Below are positions 25,247-35,044 of a stretch of 64,000 bases of DNA, one piece after another. How positions within the stretch are numbered: position 1 is the first letter of the stretch; every line of letters starts with the position of its first letter. The notes beneath the pieces were generated by a model, which was not told where the DNA came from, made no database searches, and saw only the letters and a program-made list of their open reading frames with translations. The stretch is from Saccharothrix obliqua (lineage in GTDB: Bacteria > Actinomycetota > Actinomycetes > Mycobacteriales > Pseudonocardiaceae): assembly GCF_019375475.1 (NCBI RefSeq), contig NZ_JAHXGQ010000014.1:1-64000 (forward strand), read 5' to 3'. A program made the position numbers and the translations under genes.

Positions 25247-26244
25247 GTGTCTACACCTCCGAGAACAAGCAGTTCGGCCGCGATCCGCTGGCGCCACACC
25301 TCGTAGGCGGGCAGCTCACCGGTCACCGGTCCGGTCGGGATCGCCTCCTGGGTGACGGTCGCGGCGCGCTCCGGCGTCGTCCCGCACAGGGCGGCGGTGG
25401 CCTGCTCGACGTGCGGCACGACCAGGCCGGCCCGGACGCGTGCCTCGGCGGCGAACGCCGAACCCTGCGCGAGCTGGCCGCGCCACCGGCCCGCCCGCTC
25501 ACGCAGCCCGCGCAGCTCGGCGGTGTCCGCACCGCCCGCGTACGTCGCCGCGAGACCGGTACCGGCGTACAGGTCCGCCCGGCGGGACTCGGGGAACGAG
25601 TCGATCGTGTCGGCCACCCGAACGGCGTCGGTGCCGCAGACGAACCACAGGGCGCGGCCGATGCCCTGGTCGATCACGCGGTTGGCGTAGTCGGACAACG
25701 CCGCGGACGGCCACGGGAACCGCGGGTCCCGGTACTGGTCGTGCACGTAGCGCCGGGTGTGGAAGTACGCCTGGTGGAAGCCGTACCCGTCGAGCACCAG
25801 CCACCGCACCAGCGGGTCGAACGCCTCGGCGTTCGGCCACCGGAACCGCGGCAGCCGGGCCATCGCCCAGCCGATGCCGCAGTAGGCGATGTAGAGCTGG
25901 TGCGAGGCGTGCTCGCCGGCGAGGAACCGGGTGGTGTGGTCCCGGCGGCCGAACGGCAGCCCGTCACGCACCGCGAAACCCATCGCGGCGCCCTCGTAGG
26001 CGAATCCGCGGAACCTCGGCTCGATCCGCTGGAGCGGGATTTCGGCGGCAGCCGGCGTCCGGGCTTCGGCGGCGTGGCCGAAACCGTCGAGGAAGATCCG
26101 GCCGACTTTCTCCAACAATTGCGTGCTCGGTTCGTCCTTGCGGTGGAAACCGCGGACGTCGAGCCGGGTCGCGGAGACGTCCGGCGTGAGAATTCGGCGG
26201 CGCAGGGCGCGCCAGGTCGTGAGCAATTCACTCTCCCGTTCCAT
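25243..26244 (-). CDS. DUF1702 enediyne-associated protein, copy 2
   Basis: A 333-residue protein of the DUF1702 family found beside enediyne PKSs. The shared signatures with the upstream copy are RGFAYEGAAMG, GIGWAMARLPR, VLDGYGFHQAYFHT, RVIDQGIGRALWFVCG and PAYEVWRQRI. It has no signal peptide or membrane span. It may correspond to the UnbL group, but function is unknown. It follows copy 1 by 48 bases and is coupled to unbV. Identity to copy 1 looks moderate, so they are old paralogues. Confidence 0.8.
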   Translation of the reverse strand: MERESELLTTWRALRRRILTPDVSATRLDVRGFHRKDEPSTQLLEKVGRIFLDGFGHAAEARTPAAAEIPLQRIEPRFRGFAYEGAAMGFAVRDGLPFGRRDHTTRFLAGEHASHQLYIAYCGIGWAMARLPRFRWPNAEAFDPLVRWLVLDGYGFHQAYFHTRRYVHDQYRDPRFPWPSAALSDYANRVIDQGIGRALWFVCGTDAVRVADTIDSFPESRRADLYAGTGLAATYAGGADTAELRGLRERAGRWRGQLAQGSAFAAEARVRAGLVVPHVEQATAALCGTTPERAATVTQEAIPTGPVTGELPAYEVWRQRIAAELLVLGGVDT

Positions 26245-26292
26245 GGGTGCCGGGGCTCGGAAAAAATCCTCCGCGCATATCGCGCGGGCGGT

Positions 26293-27318
26293 CTACTCCG
26301 GTTCTGCTCGGTGCCCGCCGGTGCCGGGCGAATCAGTGCGGGAAGACGCCCGTTCGGCGAATTCAGCACGAATCCGGGCGCGCCACAGCTCGTACGGCGG
26401 AACGTCCGCCGCACCGCGTTCGTGCACGGCCGTGCGGTCGACCAGCGCGGCGGCCTCGGCGGCCGGCACGCCGGTGAGCACGTCGGTGGCCGCCGCGGTG
26501 TGCGGCGGGGTGGAGCCGGCGGCGGCGCGGGCCTTCGCCGCGAGCGCCGCGCCCAGGGCGAGTTCCGCCCGGTGCCCGCCCGCGGCGTGCCGCAACGCCA
26601 CGAGGTCCGCGTCGTCGCAGCCGCCCGCGAACGCCGCCGCGAGACCCACGCCGCTCCACAGGTCGGCGTGCCGCGCGGCGGGGAACTTCGCCACCGCGGC
26701 GGCGACATCCGCCGTCCGCGCGCCGTGGATGAACCACAACGCGCGCCCGACGCCCTGGTCGAACGCCCGCGTGAAGTAGGCGCTGTCGCCGAGCCACGGG
26801 TACGGCTTGGGCAGCTCTTGCCGGTGCACCCAGCGCTCGGTGTGGAAGTAGGCGAGGTCGAAGCCGTAGCCGTCCACCACGAGCCACGCCGCGGTCGGGT
26901 GCCACGGCAGTTCGTCCAGGTCCGGCAGCACCTTCGCCCACAGGGGGCGGGGCAGGCGCGCCATGGCGAAACCGATGCCGATGTAGGACAGCAGCAGGTG
27001 CGGTCGGCCGCCGCCCAGGAGCAGGTCGCGCGTCCGGGTGCCGCGCCCCATCGCGTCCCGCACGGTGGTCGCCATGGCCGCGCCCTCGTAGGCGAACCCG
27101 CGCAGGTCGACCTCGACCAGCTCCAGCTTGCGCTCCAGCTCCCACCGGTCGCGCGCGTCGATGCCCCACTCGAACCCGCAGACGACGGTCTGCGGTATCG
27201 CCTCCAGGCGGGCCGCCGCCGGTGACGTGGCGCCGGGGAACCCGCGTGCGGCGAAACCCGTGCTGCGCAGTGACGGGGTGAGGGCGAGACGGCGCAGGGA
27301 CCCGATCAGACCGGGCAC
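26293..27318 (-). CDS. DUF1702 enediyne-associated protein, copy 1
   Basis: A 341-residue DUF1702 protein. It has LRGFAYEGAAMATTVRDAM, GIGFAMARLPRPLW, VVDGYGFDLAYFHTERW, AFDQGVGRALWFIHGA, DLWSGVGLAAAFAGG and VPPYELWRARI. The GTG at 27318 follows AGGAGG, and the long upstream in-frame extension belongs to the preceding gene. Pairs of such genes accompany the PKS in several enediyne clusters, but no activity is assigned. Confidence 0.8.
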   Translation of the reverse strand: MPGLIGSLRRLALTPSLRSTGFAARGFPGATSPAAARLEAIPQTVVCGFEWGIDARDRWELERKLELVEVDLRGFAYEGAAMATTVRDAMGRGTRTRDLLLGGGRPHLLLSYIGIGFAMARLPRPLWAKVLPDLDELPWHPTAAWLVVDGYGFDLAYFHTERWVHRQELPKPYPWLGDSAYFTRAFDQGVGRALWFIHGARTADVAAAVAKFPAARHADLWSGVGLAAAFAGGCDDADLVALRHAAGGHRAELALGAALAAKARAAAGSTPPHTAAATDVLTGVPAAEAAALVDRTAVHERGAADVPPYELWRARIRAEFAERASSRTDSPGTGGHRAEPE

Positions 27319-27361
27319 GACGACCTCCTGGTGGGCGGGAACGGGACGGGGTGCGTGGCCG

Positions 27362-28321
27362 TCACGCCCACGGCGCGGTCGGGTACCACGGGATGATGTC
27401 CCGGCGGGCGAGCAGCCGGACGTCCCAGTAGAGGAGCGTGAACACCCCGGCGACGAGCAACGCGGCGGCCGTGATGACCGCGACCCGGTTTGGCGAGGCG
27501 GCCAGCCACCGGCCCGCGCGACCACCGGCCGCGTACGCCATCACCAGGAAGATCACCGCCATGAGGGCGATGTTCCCGAGGGACTGCAAGCAGAACGCCG
27601 CCGCGCCGTAGAGCGGGTTGCCGCTCTCCGCGGCGTCCCGGAACAGCGCGCGGAACAACGGGAACGGCCTGCCGATCAGGAACCCGCCGATCAACGCGCC
27701 GAAGAACACCAGGCGGGCGTTGGGGAGGCGGGCGAACGGGTCGCGCACCAGGCCCAGCGCCGCCAGGCCGAGGTACGTCATGGCCAGGCCGATGATCCCG
27801 AACACCACCATCGACTGCACGAGCCGCGCGGGCATCCCGCTGCCCGTCGCGGTGGAGAACTGCGGCATCGACGTCCCGACCAGCCCGACGACCACGCCGT
27901 AGGCCGCGGACACCGCGAACATGCCGATCGCCACCCACCCCAGCGGTCGCATCGCGCCCAGCGCGCGGCGCACCCGGTTGCCGGAGCCGTCGAGCATCGG
28001 CGCCAGCACGCCGAACGCGGCGATGTTGCACGCGGTGAACGTGCCCGCGAGCCCGGAGACGAGGGCGAACAGGACGCCCGAGCCGACACCGCTGACCGCG
28101 GAGTCCCGGGTGCCCTCGCCGAGCAGCGCGTCCACGACGGTGCCGCCGATGACGTCGTCGACGAACTGGGCGGACCACACGACGCTGAGCAGGAAACCGC
28201 CCAGCGAGCTGAGCAGCACCACCAGACCGCGGCGGTGGATCCGTTGGCGCAACGGGGTGGCGGCGACCGGGAGGTCGGCGACGTGCGCCGTGCGGTGCCG
28301 CGGGCTCGATCGGTCGGCCAT
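27362..28321 (-). CDS. Polytopic membrane protein heading the unb operon
   Basis: A 319-residue protein with about eight transmembrane segments. Notable sequences are FALVSGLAGTFTACNIAAFGVLAPML, with a cysteine in a helix, and FFGALIGGFLIGRPFPLFRALFRD. The pattern is vaguely reminiscent of CcdA/DsbD-type thiol-electron transporters, but only one such cysteine is evident. It is the first gene of the operon leading to DUF1702, unbV, unbU and P450, and is divergent from the PKS. Transport or electron transfer linked to the enediyne is plausible; neither is shown. Confidence 0.65.
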   Translation of the reverse strand: MADRSSPRHRTAHVADLPVAATPLRQRIHRRGLVVLLSSLGGFLLSVVWSAQFVDDVIGGTVVDALLGEGTRDSAVSGVGSGVLFALVSGLAGTFTACNIAAFGVLAPMLDGSGNRVRRALGAMRPLGWVAIGMFAVSAAYGVVVGLVGTSMPQFSTATGSGMPARLVQSMVVFGIIGLAMTYLGLAALGLVRDPFARLPNARLVFFGALIGGFLIGRPFPLFRALFRDAAESGNPLYGAAAFCLQSLGNIALMAVIFLVMAYAAGGRAGRWLAASPNRVAVITAAALLVAGVFTLLYWDVRLLARRDIIPWYPTAPWA

Positions 28322-28842
28322 GGGTGCTCCCCGGTTGTCGGGCTGCCCGAGCGGGCGGCTCGGTGGTGGTGATCCGGCTCGGCGGTTCGTCCGAGAACGG
28401 GTTCGCGCAAAGGGATCGACCGGCCGGTCGTGGTGCGGGCCGGTCGTCCACCGCGCGGTGGCGAAGCCACTTCGGCGATGCGGCGGAACCCGGTTTTCCG
28501 GTGTGGGCCAGCGTAAGCGCTGCACCGACGGCCGCCGGCGGGGTGCCGGAAGAAAGCAGGACAAGAGAAGCCGTCGCGGGAATGCGGCCGAACGGGCAGG
28601 TCGGAAAGCACGAACCGAGATGCCCGCGCGTTCCCGGTCCGGCACGCTGGGCTCGCCGGGCACGGCGTTGCGTTTTCCAGTCGGCGTTGTCGAGAACTGC
28701 GCGTCGGACGGGAAGTCCGCGCGCCTCGAAAGGGGATCATGCTCATCGCGACTCGTTCAGCGCGTTCAAATGTGCCCGCGGCGCACGTCGCGAGCGCGGT
28801 GTGCCCCGCATTCCGTGCAGCACGTCCACAGGCGGTGAAAGT
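28322..28842. other. Divergent control region of the enediyne core operons
   Basis: About 520 bases separate the two core operons and must contain their promoters. One plus-strand frame is open throughout in phase with the PKS but has no ribosome-binding site and atypical composition, so I treat it as non-coding. I could not identify a specific operator. This is the most logical target for the AfsR/SARP or AraC regulators in the window. Confidence 0.5.
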
Positions 28843-31800
28843 ATGAACACCGAGCGGATCGCCGTAGTAGGCATCGGCTTGCGGTACCCGGACGCCGACT
28901 CACCCGACCAGCTCTGGGACAACGTCCTGGCCCGGCGGCGGGCGTTCCGGCGGCTGCCGGACGAGCGGCTCAACCACGCCGACTACTGGTCGGCCGACCC
29001 GTCGGCGCCGGACCGGCTGTACTCCGCCACCGCGGCCGTGCTGCGGGACTTCGAGTTCGACCGGGCCAGGTTCAAGGTCGCGGGCAGCACCTTCCGCGTG
29101 ACCGACATGACGCACTGGCTCGCGCTCGACGTGGCGTCCCGCGCACTGGCGGACGCGGGTTTCCCGGACGGTGAAGGGCTGCCGAACGAGTCCACGGGCG
29201 TCTTCGTGGGCAACAGCCTGACCGGGGAGTTCGTCCGGGCCAACATGATGCGCCTGCGGTGGCCCTACGTCCGCCGCACGGTCGCCGCCGCCCTCGCGGG
29301 GAGGGGTTGGGGCGACGGGGAAGCGGCCGAGTTCCTGCGCGAGCTGGAGACGGCGTACAAGGCGCCGTTCCCGCCGACCGACGAGGACTCGTTGGCGGGC
29401 GGGCTTTCCAACACCATCGCGGGCCGCGTGTGCAACCACTTCGACCTCCGTGGCGGCGGCTACACGGTGGACGGCGCGTGCTCGTCGTCGCTGCTGTCCG
29501 TCGTCACCGCCGCGAACGCCCTGACCAAGGGGACGCTGGACGTCGCCGTCGCGGGTGGCGTGGACCTGTCGCTGGACCCGTTCGAACTGGTCGGCTTCGC
29601 CAAGACCGGTGCGCTGGCGACCGGTGAGATGAAGGTGTACGACCGCGACTCCAACGGTTTCTGGCCCGGCGAGGGCTGCGGCATGGTGGTCCTGATGCGC
29701 GAGTCCGAGGCGGTGCGGCGCGGGCTGCGCGTGTACGCCGTCATACCCGGGTGGGGTGTGTCGTCGGACGGCAAGGGCGGCATCACCCGCCCGGAGGCGG
29801 GCGGTCACCGCCTCGCCATGGCGCGGGCGTACGCGCTCGCGGGCTACGGCGTGGAGTCCGTCAGCTACTTCGAGGGGCACGGCACCGGCACGGCGGTGGG
29901 CGACGCGACCGAGATCGAGGCGTTGTCCTCGGCCCGGCGCGCCGCCGACCCCGACGCGCCGCCCGCCGCGTTGAGCAGCATCAAGGGCAACATCGGGCAC
30001 ACCAAGGCCGCGGCCGGGGTCGCCGGGCTCATCAAGGCGGTCCTGGCGGTGCACCACCAGGTGATCCCGCCGGGCACCGGCCACGACAACCCGCACCCCC
30101 GGCTGCTCGACGGCGACGCCGCGCTCTACGTGCCGCGCACGGCCGAGCTGTGGCCCGCCGACCGACCGGTCCGCGCGGGTGTGTCGGCACTGGGCTTCGG
30201 CGGCATCAACACCCACATCACCGTCGAGCAGGCGGCGGCGGTGCGGCGGCGGACGGCGCTGGACGACCGGACGCGGGAAGTCGTGGCGGGCGGCCAGAAC
30301 GCCGAGGTGCTGCTGCTGGACGCGGCGGACGCGGCGGAGTTGGGCCACGAGGCCGAGCGGCTGGCGGCGGTGGCGACCAAGCTCGCCCAGGCCGAGCTGG
30401 GCGACCTCGCGGGCGCGCTGGCGTCCCGGCTGTCCGGTGCCGCGCTGCGCGCGGCGGTCGTGGTGACGAGCGCCCGGGACGCCGAGCGCGGGCTCACCCG
30501 CCTGGCCGAGCTGTGCGCGGAGGGGCGGACGCGTGCGATCCTGCCCGAGGAGGGCGTCTTCCTGGGGCAGCCGACCGACGACCCGAAGCTGGTGTTCGCG
30601 TTCCCCGGCCAGGGCTCCCACCGCCCCGAGCCGGGCGCGTTCCGCCGTCGCTTCCCCGCCGCGTTCGCCGGTCGGGAAGCGCCGGTGCACGGCGACCACG
30701 TGGCGACCGAGGTGGCGCAGCCCCGCATCGTGGCGGGGTCGCTCGCGGCCCTGGAGGTGTTGCGGGAGCTGGGTGTCGACGCCACCGCGGCGGTCGGGCA
30801 CAGCCTCGGCGAGCTGACCGCGCTGCACTGGGGCGGCGCGCTGGGCGCGGACCGGGTGCTGGCGCTGGCCGCGGTGCGCGGCCGGGTGATGGCCGAGGCG
30901 AGCCGGGGTGGCGGCGCGATGGCGAGCCTGACCACCGGGCCCGAGCGGGCGCGTCGGCTCATCGGCGACGAGGAAGTGGTGATCGCGGGCTACAACGGCC
31001 CGAGCCAGACGGTGGTCTCCGGTCCGGCGGACGCGGTGCGCCGGGTGTGCGCCGCGGCCGAGGCGGACGGGGTGACCGCGGTCCGGATCGCGGTGTCCCA
31101 CGCGTTCCACTCCGACCTCGTCGCGCCCGCCGCGGCGGCGATGGTGGACCACCTGGCGGAGTTCGACTTCGACCGTCCACAGCGGACGGTGGTGTCCACG
31201 GTGACCGGCGACGTGCTCGACCCGGACGCCGACCTGCGTGACCTGCTGCGCGAGCAGATCGTGGGCGCGGTGCGCTTCCACGAGGCCGCCGCGCGCGCGG
31301 CGGACGGCGCGGACCTGGTGGTGGAGGTGGGGCCGGGCCGGGTGCTGAGCGGTCTGCTGGCCGAGGTGGCGCCGGACGTGCCCGCGCTCTCCACGGACGT
31401 GGACAGCCGGTCGCTGACCCCGTTCCTCCAGGTGGTCGGCGCGGCGTTCGCGCTGGGCGCGCCGCTGCGGACCGACGTGCTGTTCGCCGGTCGCGCGCTG
31501 CGCCCGTTCCCGCTCGACGGCGGGATGACGTTCCTGGCGAGCCCGTGCGAGGCCGCACCGGTCCTGGACACCGGCCGGGCGGAGGACTTCGCCCCCGCGC
31601 CGGTCGCGGAGGTCGTCGTCGCCGAGGGGTCGACGCTCGACCTGCTCCGCGACCGGGTGGCCGAGCGGGTGGAGCTGCCCGTGACGTCCATCGGCGCGGA
31701 CACCCACCCGATGGACGACCTGCACCTCAGCTCGATCACGATCGGCCAGATCGTCAACGAGGTCGCCCGCAGCCGCGGCCAGGCCGCGTTGGCGACCACG

Positions 31801-34599
31801 CCGAACTTCGCCACCGTGCGGCTGGGCGAACTCGCCGGGATGCTCGACGCCCTGGCCGAGACCGGGCGCGAGGAGGAGTCGCGTGGCGCGGTGCCCGGGG
31901 TCGCGGCGTGGGTCCGGGCGTTCTCGGTGGACCACGTCGACGCCGGGCCGCTGCCACCCGCGCCCGCCGCCGGCGAGTCGGGCGCCTGGGCGGTGTACGC
32001 GCCGCCGGGCCACCCGCTGGCGCAGCCGCTGCACGCCGCGCTGGCCGGTGCGGGCATCGGGGGCGGCGTGCTGCTGTGCCTGCCCGAGCGCGGTGCCGGC
32101 CACGACGACCTGATCCTCGCCGCGGGCAAGGCCGCCGCGGCGGCCGGTGGCCGGTTCGTCGTGGTGGAGCAGCACCTCGGCGCGGCGGGCCTGGCCAAGA
32201 CGCTGCACCTGGAGCACCCGGAGGTCACGACCACCGTGGTCCGGCTCGCGGACGTGACGCCCGCGGACCCGGCCGCCGTGGGCGCGGCGGTGCGCCGCGT
32301 GGTCGCCGAAGCGGCGGCCACGACGGGCTTCGCCGAGGTGCGCTACGACTCGTCCGGCGCACGCACGACACCCCGGTTGCGGGCGCTGCCCGTGCACCCG
32401 GAGGGCGACGTGGCGGAGGCCGCGCTCGGCCCGGACGACGTGCTGCTGGTGGCGGGCGGCGGCAAGGGCATCACGGCGGAGTGCGCGCTGGCGCTGGCGA
32501 AGGACTCCGGCGCGGCGCTCGCGCTGCTCGGCCGCGACGACCCGGCCGAGCACCCGGAACTGGCGGCCAACCTGGCGCGGATGGACCTGGCCGGCGTCCG
32601 GTACCGCTACCTGCGGGTCGACGTGACGCGACCGGAGGCCGTGCGGGACGTGGTCGCGCGGGTCGGGGCGGAGCTGGGCCCGGTCACCGCCGTGCTGTAC
32701 GGCGCGGGCCGCAACGAGCCCACCGGGCTGGCCGCGCTCACCCCGGACGAGTTCCGCCGCACGCTGGCGCCGAAGGTGACCGGGTTGCGGGCCGTGCTGG
32801 ACGCGGTCGACGCGGACCGGCTGCGGCTGCTGATCACGTTCGGCAGCGTCATCGGCCGGGCCGGGCTGCGCGGGGAGGCGCACTACGCCACGGCGAACGA
32901 CTGGGCGACCGAGCTGACGCTCGACCACGGCCGGGCGCACCCGCACACCCGCGTGCTGGCCCTGGAGTGGTCGGTGTGGTCCGGCGCGGGCATGGGCGAG
33001 CGGCTGGGCGTCGTGGAGGCGTTGATCCGCGAGGGCATCACGCCGATCTCGGTGGAGGAGGGCCTGTCCGTGCTGCGGCGCGTGCTCGCCGACCCCGCCG
33101 CCGGACCGGTGCTGGTGATCAGCGGTCGCGCGGGTGACCTGCCCACGCTGGCGCTGGAGCGGCGGGAGCTGCCGCTCCAGCGGTTCCTGGACCGGGTGCT
33201 GGTGCACTACCCGGGCGTCGAGCTGGTCACCGAGGCCGACCTGTCCGCGTCCGGCGACCTCTACCTGGCCGACCACGAGCTGGACGGCGACCTGCTGTTC
33301 CCCGCCGTGTTCGGGATGGAGGCGATGGCGCAGGTGGGTTCCGCGCTGGTCGCCGCCGACGGGCCGCCGGTGCTGGAGGACGTCGAGTTCCCCCGGCCGA
33401 TCGTGGTGCGGCCGGGCGGGCGGACCACCGTGCGGGTCGCGGCGCTGGTGCGGGAAGCGGGCGTCGTGGACGTGGTGCTGCGCAGCGAGGAGACCGGTTT
33501 CGCGGCCGACCACTTCCGCGCCCGGCTGCGGTTCCCCCGCGCCGAGCTGACCGGCGGCGAGCCCGTGCCCGACCTGCCCGCCGTGCCGGTCGACCCGCAC
33601 ACCGCGCTCTACGGCGGGATGCTGTTCCAGGGCAAGCGCTTCCAGCGGCTCCAGGCGTACCGGAAGGTGAGCGCCCGGCACGCGGTGGCCGAGCTGTCCA
33701 CGACCGCGCCCGGACCGTGGTTCGCCGCATTCCTGCCGCAGGCGCTGGAACTGGCCGACCCCGGCGTGCGGGACGCGGTGATGCACTCGCTCCAGTGCTG
33801 CGTCCCGGACGCCACGCTGCTGCCGCGCGGTATCGAGGCGCTGCACCTGGCCGCCCCGGCCGACCTGGACGCCGGGCACGTCGTGGTCGACGCGCGGGAG
33901 CGGTCGCAGGACGGGGACAGCTACACCTACGACATCGACGTCCGCACGCCCTCGGGTGAGCTGGTGGAGCGCTGGCAGGGGTTGACCCTGCGCGCGGTCC
34001 GCCGCGGCTCGGGCAGCGGACCGTGGGTGCCCGCGATGCTCGGGCCCCACCTGGAGCGGGCGCTGGAGGACGTGCTCGGCCGCCGGCTGGCGGTCGTGGT
34101 GGAACCCGGCACCAGCGGCCGGGGCGGCGGTGGCACCGAGGTGGCGTTGAGCCGGGCCCTCGGCCGACCCGCCGGGGTGCGTTACCGCCCGGACGGCAAG
34201 CCGGAGGTGGCGGGCGCGCAGGTGTCCGCCGCGCACACCGGCGGGCTGACCTTCGCCGTCGTGGGCGGCGGTCGCCTCGGGTGCGACGCGGAGTCCGCGG
34301 TCGAGCGCTCCGCGGAGGACTGGGCCGCGTTGCTGGGCCGCGACCAGGAGGCGGTCCGCGACCTGGTGGCGGCCGAGACCGGCGAGCCGGGCACCGTGGC
34401 GGCCACCCGGGTGTGGTCCGCGCTGGAGTGCCTGCGCAAGACCGGCGCCACCACGCAGGCGCTGACCGTGACGGACGTGCGGCCCGGCGGTTGGGTCGTG
34501 CTGTCGGCGGGCAACGCCCTGGTCGCCACCTGGGCGACCACCGTGGCGGGGCAGGCCGGGCCGACCGTGTTCGCCGTCCTCGTCGGGGAGGGGAACTGA
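28843..34599 (+). CDS. pksE: Enediyne polyketide synthase (KS-AT-ACP-KR-DH-PPTase)
   Basis: A 1918-residue iterative type I PKS with the enediyne domain order. KS: Cys213 in DGACSSS, His346 in EGHGTGT, His386 in NIGHTKAAAG. AT: Ser654 in GHSLGE. ACP: Ser964 (or 963) in DDLHLSSI. KR: GGGKG at 1205-1209, with Tyr1348 and Asn1352 in YATAND. DH: His1478 in LADHELDG. An integrated C-terminal phosphopantetheinyl transferase has GCDAE (Asp1815, Glu1817) and WSALECLRK (Glu1862, Lys1866). It builds the linear polyene from malonyl units. The ATG at 28843 has only a weak site (AGGCGG). The thioesterase follows at one base. Confidence 0.95.
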   Translation: MNTERIAVVGIGLRYPDADSPDQLWDNVLARRRAFRRLPDERLNHADYWSADPSAPDRLYSATAAVLRDFEFDRARFKVAGSTFRVTDMTHWLALDVASRALADAGFPDGEGLPNESTGVFVGNSLTGEFVRANMMRLRWPYVRRTVAAALAGRGWGDGEAAEFLRELETAYKAPFPPTDEDSLAGGLSNTIAGRVCNHFDLRGGGYTVDGACSSSLLSVVTAANALTKGTLDVAVAGGVDLSLDPFELVGFAKTGALATGEMKVYDRDSNGFWPGEGCGMVVLMRESEAVRRGLRVYAVIPGWGVSSDGKGGITRPEAGGHRLAMARAYALAGYGVESVSYFEGHGTGTAVGDATEIEALSSARRAADPDAPPAALSSIKGNIGHTKAAAGVAGLIKAVLAVHHQVIPPGTGHDNPHPRLLDGDAALYVPRTAELWPADRPVRAGVSALGFGGINTHITVEQAAAVRRRTALDDRTREVVAGGQNAEVLLLDAADAAELGHEAERLAAVATKLAQAELGDLAGALASRLSGAALRAAVVVTSARDAERGLTRLAELCAEGRTRAILPEEGVFLGQPTDDPKLVFAFPGQGSHRPEPGAFRRRFPAAFAGREAPVHGDHVATEVAQPRIVAGSLAALEVLRELGVDATAAVGHSLGELTALHWGGALGADRVLALAAVRGRVMAEASRGGGAMASLTTGPERARRLIGDEEVVIAGYNGPSQTVVSGPADAVRRVCAAAEADGVTAVRIAVSHAFHSDLVAPAAAAMVDHLAEFDFDRPQRTVVSTVTGDVLDPDADLRDLLREQIVGAVRFHEAAARAADGADLVVEVGPGRVLSGLLAEVAPDVPALSTDVDSRSLTPFLQVVGAAFALGAPLRTDVLFAGRALRPFPLDGGMTFLASPCEAAPVLDTGRAEDFAPAPVAEVVVAEGSTLDLLRDRVAERVELPVTSIGADTHPMDDLHLSSITIGQIVNEVARSRGQAALATTPNFATVRLGELAGMLDALAETGREEESRGAVPGVAAWVRAFSVDHVDAGPLPPAPAAGESGAWAVYAPPGHPLAQPLHAALAGAGIGGGVLLCLPERGAGHDDLILAAGKAAAAAGGRFVVVEQHLGAAGLAKTLHLEHPEVTTTVVRLADVTPADPAAVGAAVRRVVAEAAATTGFAEVRYDSSGARTTPRLRALPVHPEGDVAEAALGPDDVLLVAGGGKGITAECALALAKDSGAALALLGRDDPAEHPELAANLARMDLAGVRYRYLRVDVTRPEAVRDVVARVGAELGPVTAVLYGAGRNEPTGLAALTPDEFRRTLAPKVTGLRAVLDAVDADRLRLLITFGSVIGRAGLRGEAHYATANDWATELTLDHGRAHPHTRVLALEWSVWSGAGMGERLGVVEALIREGITPISVEEGLSVLRRVLADPAAGPVLVISGRAGDLPTLALERRELPLQRFLDRVLVHYPGVELVTEADLSASGDLYLADHELDGDLLFPAVFGMEAMAQVGSALVAADGPPVLEDVEFPRPIVVRPGGRTTVRVAALVREAGVVDVVLRSEETGFAADHFRARLRFPRAELTGGEPVPDLPAVPVDPHTALYGGMLFQGKRFQRLQAYRKVSARHAVAELSTTAPGPWFAAFLPQALELADPGVRDAVMHSLQCCVPDATLLPRGIEALHLAAPADLDAGHVVVDARERSQDGDSYTYDIDVRTPSGELVERWQGLTLRAVRRGSGSGPWVPAMLGPHLERALEDVLGRRLAVVVEPGTSGRGGGGTEVALSRALGRPAGVRYRPDGKPEVAGAQVSAAHTGGLTFAVVGGGRLGCDAESAVERSAEDWAALLGRDQEAVRDLVAAETGEPGTVAATRVWSALECLRKTGATTQALTVTDVRPGGWVVLSAGNALVATWATTVAGQAGPTVFAVLVGEGN

Positions 34600-34600
34600 G

Positions 34601-35044
34601 ATGCCGAGCTACTACGAGATCCGGCACACCGTCGGGTTCGAGGAGACCAACCTCGTCGGCAACGTCTACTACGTGAACTACCTGCGCTGGCAGGGGCGGT
34701 GCCGGGAGATGTTCCTGCGCGACCACGCGCCGGGCGTGCTGGCCAGGGTGATGGACGACCTGAAGCTGTTCACGCTGAAGGTGGAGTGCGAGTTCTCCGC
34801 CGAGCTGGCCGCGTTCGACGAGCTGTCGGTGCGGATGAGCCTGGAGGACCTGACCCGGACGCAGATCCAGGTCGCCTTCGACTACGTCCGGCTCGGCGCG
34901 GGCGGTGAGGAGCCGGTCGGCCGGGGCAGGCAGCGGATCGCGTGCATGACGGGTGACGGCGCGGCGGTCGCGCCCGTGCCGGTGCCCGACGAGCTGCGCG
35001 CCGCGCTGGCGGCGTACCGGCCCGCACCGGGGAGGGCGGGGTGA
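34601..35044 (+). CDS. Enediyne hot-dog thioesterase (E10/TEBC type)
   Basis: A 147-residue hot-dog-fold thioesterase matching the SgcE10/CalE7 group that releases the polyene from the PKS. The conserved N-terminal block TNLVGNVYYVNYLRWQGRCRE, which carries the family's active-site asparagine and arginine region, is intact. It starts one base after the PKS stop and overlaps the flavin reductase by four bases, so PKS, thioesterase and reductase are translationally linked. Confidence 0.93.
   Translation: MPSYYEIRHTVGFEETNLVGNVYYVNYLRWQGRCREMFLRDHAPGVLARVMDDLKLFTLKVECEFSAELAAFDELSVRMSLEDLTRTQIQVAFDYVRLGAGGEEPVGRGRQRIACMTGDGAAVAPVPVPDELRAALAAYRPAPGRAG

Noticed and set aside
28324..28842. N-terminal extension of the PKS frame by about 173 codons
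   Set aside because: The frame is open but has arginine-rich, non-conserved sequence and no ribosome-binding site, and enediyne KS domains begin at the MNTERIAVVGIGLRYP-type start at 28843.
28900..34236. 1778-residue minus-strand open frame opposite the PKS
   Set aside because: It is antisense to conserved PKS domains and an artefact of codon bias.
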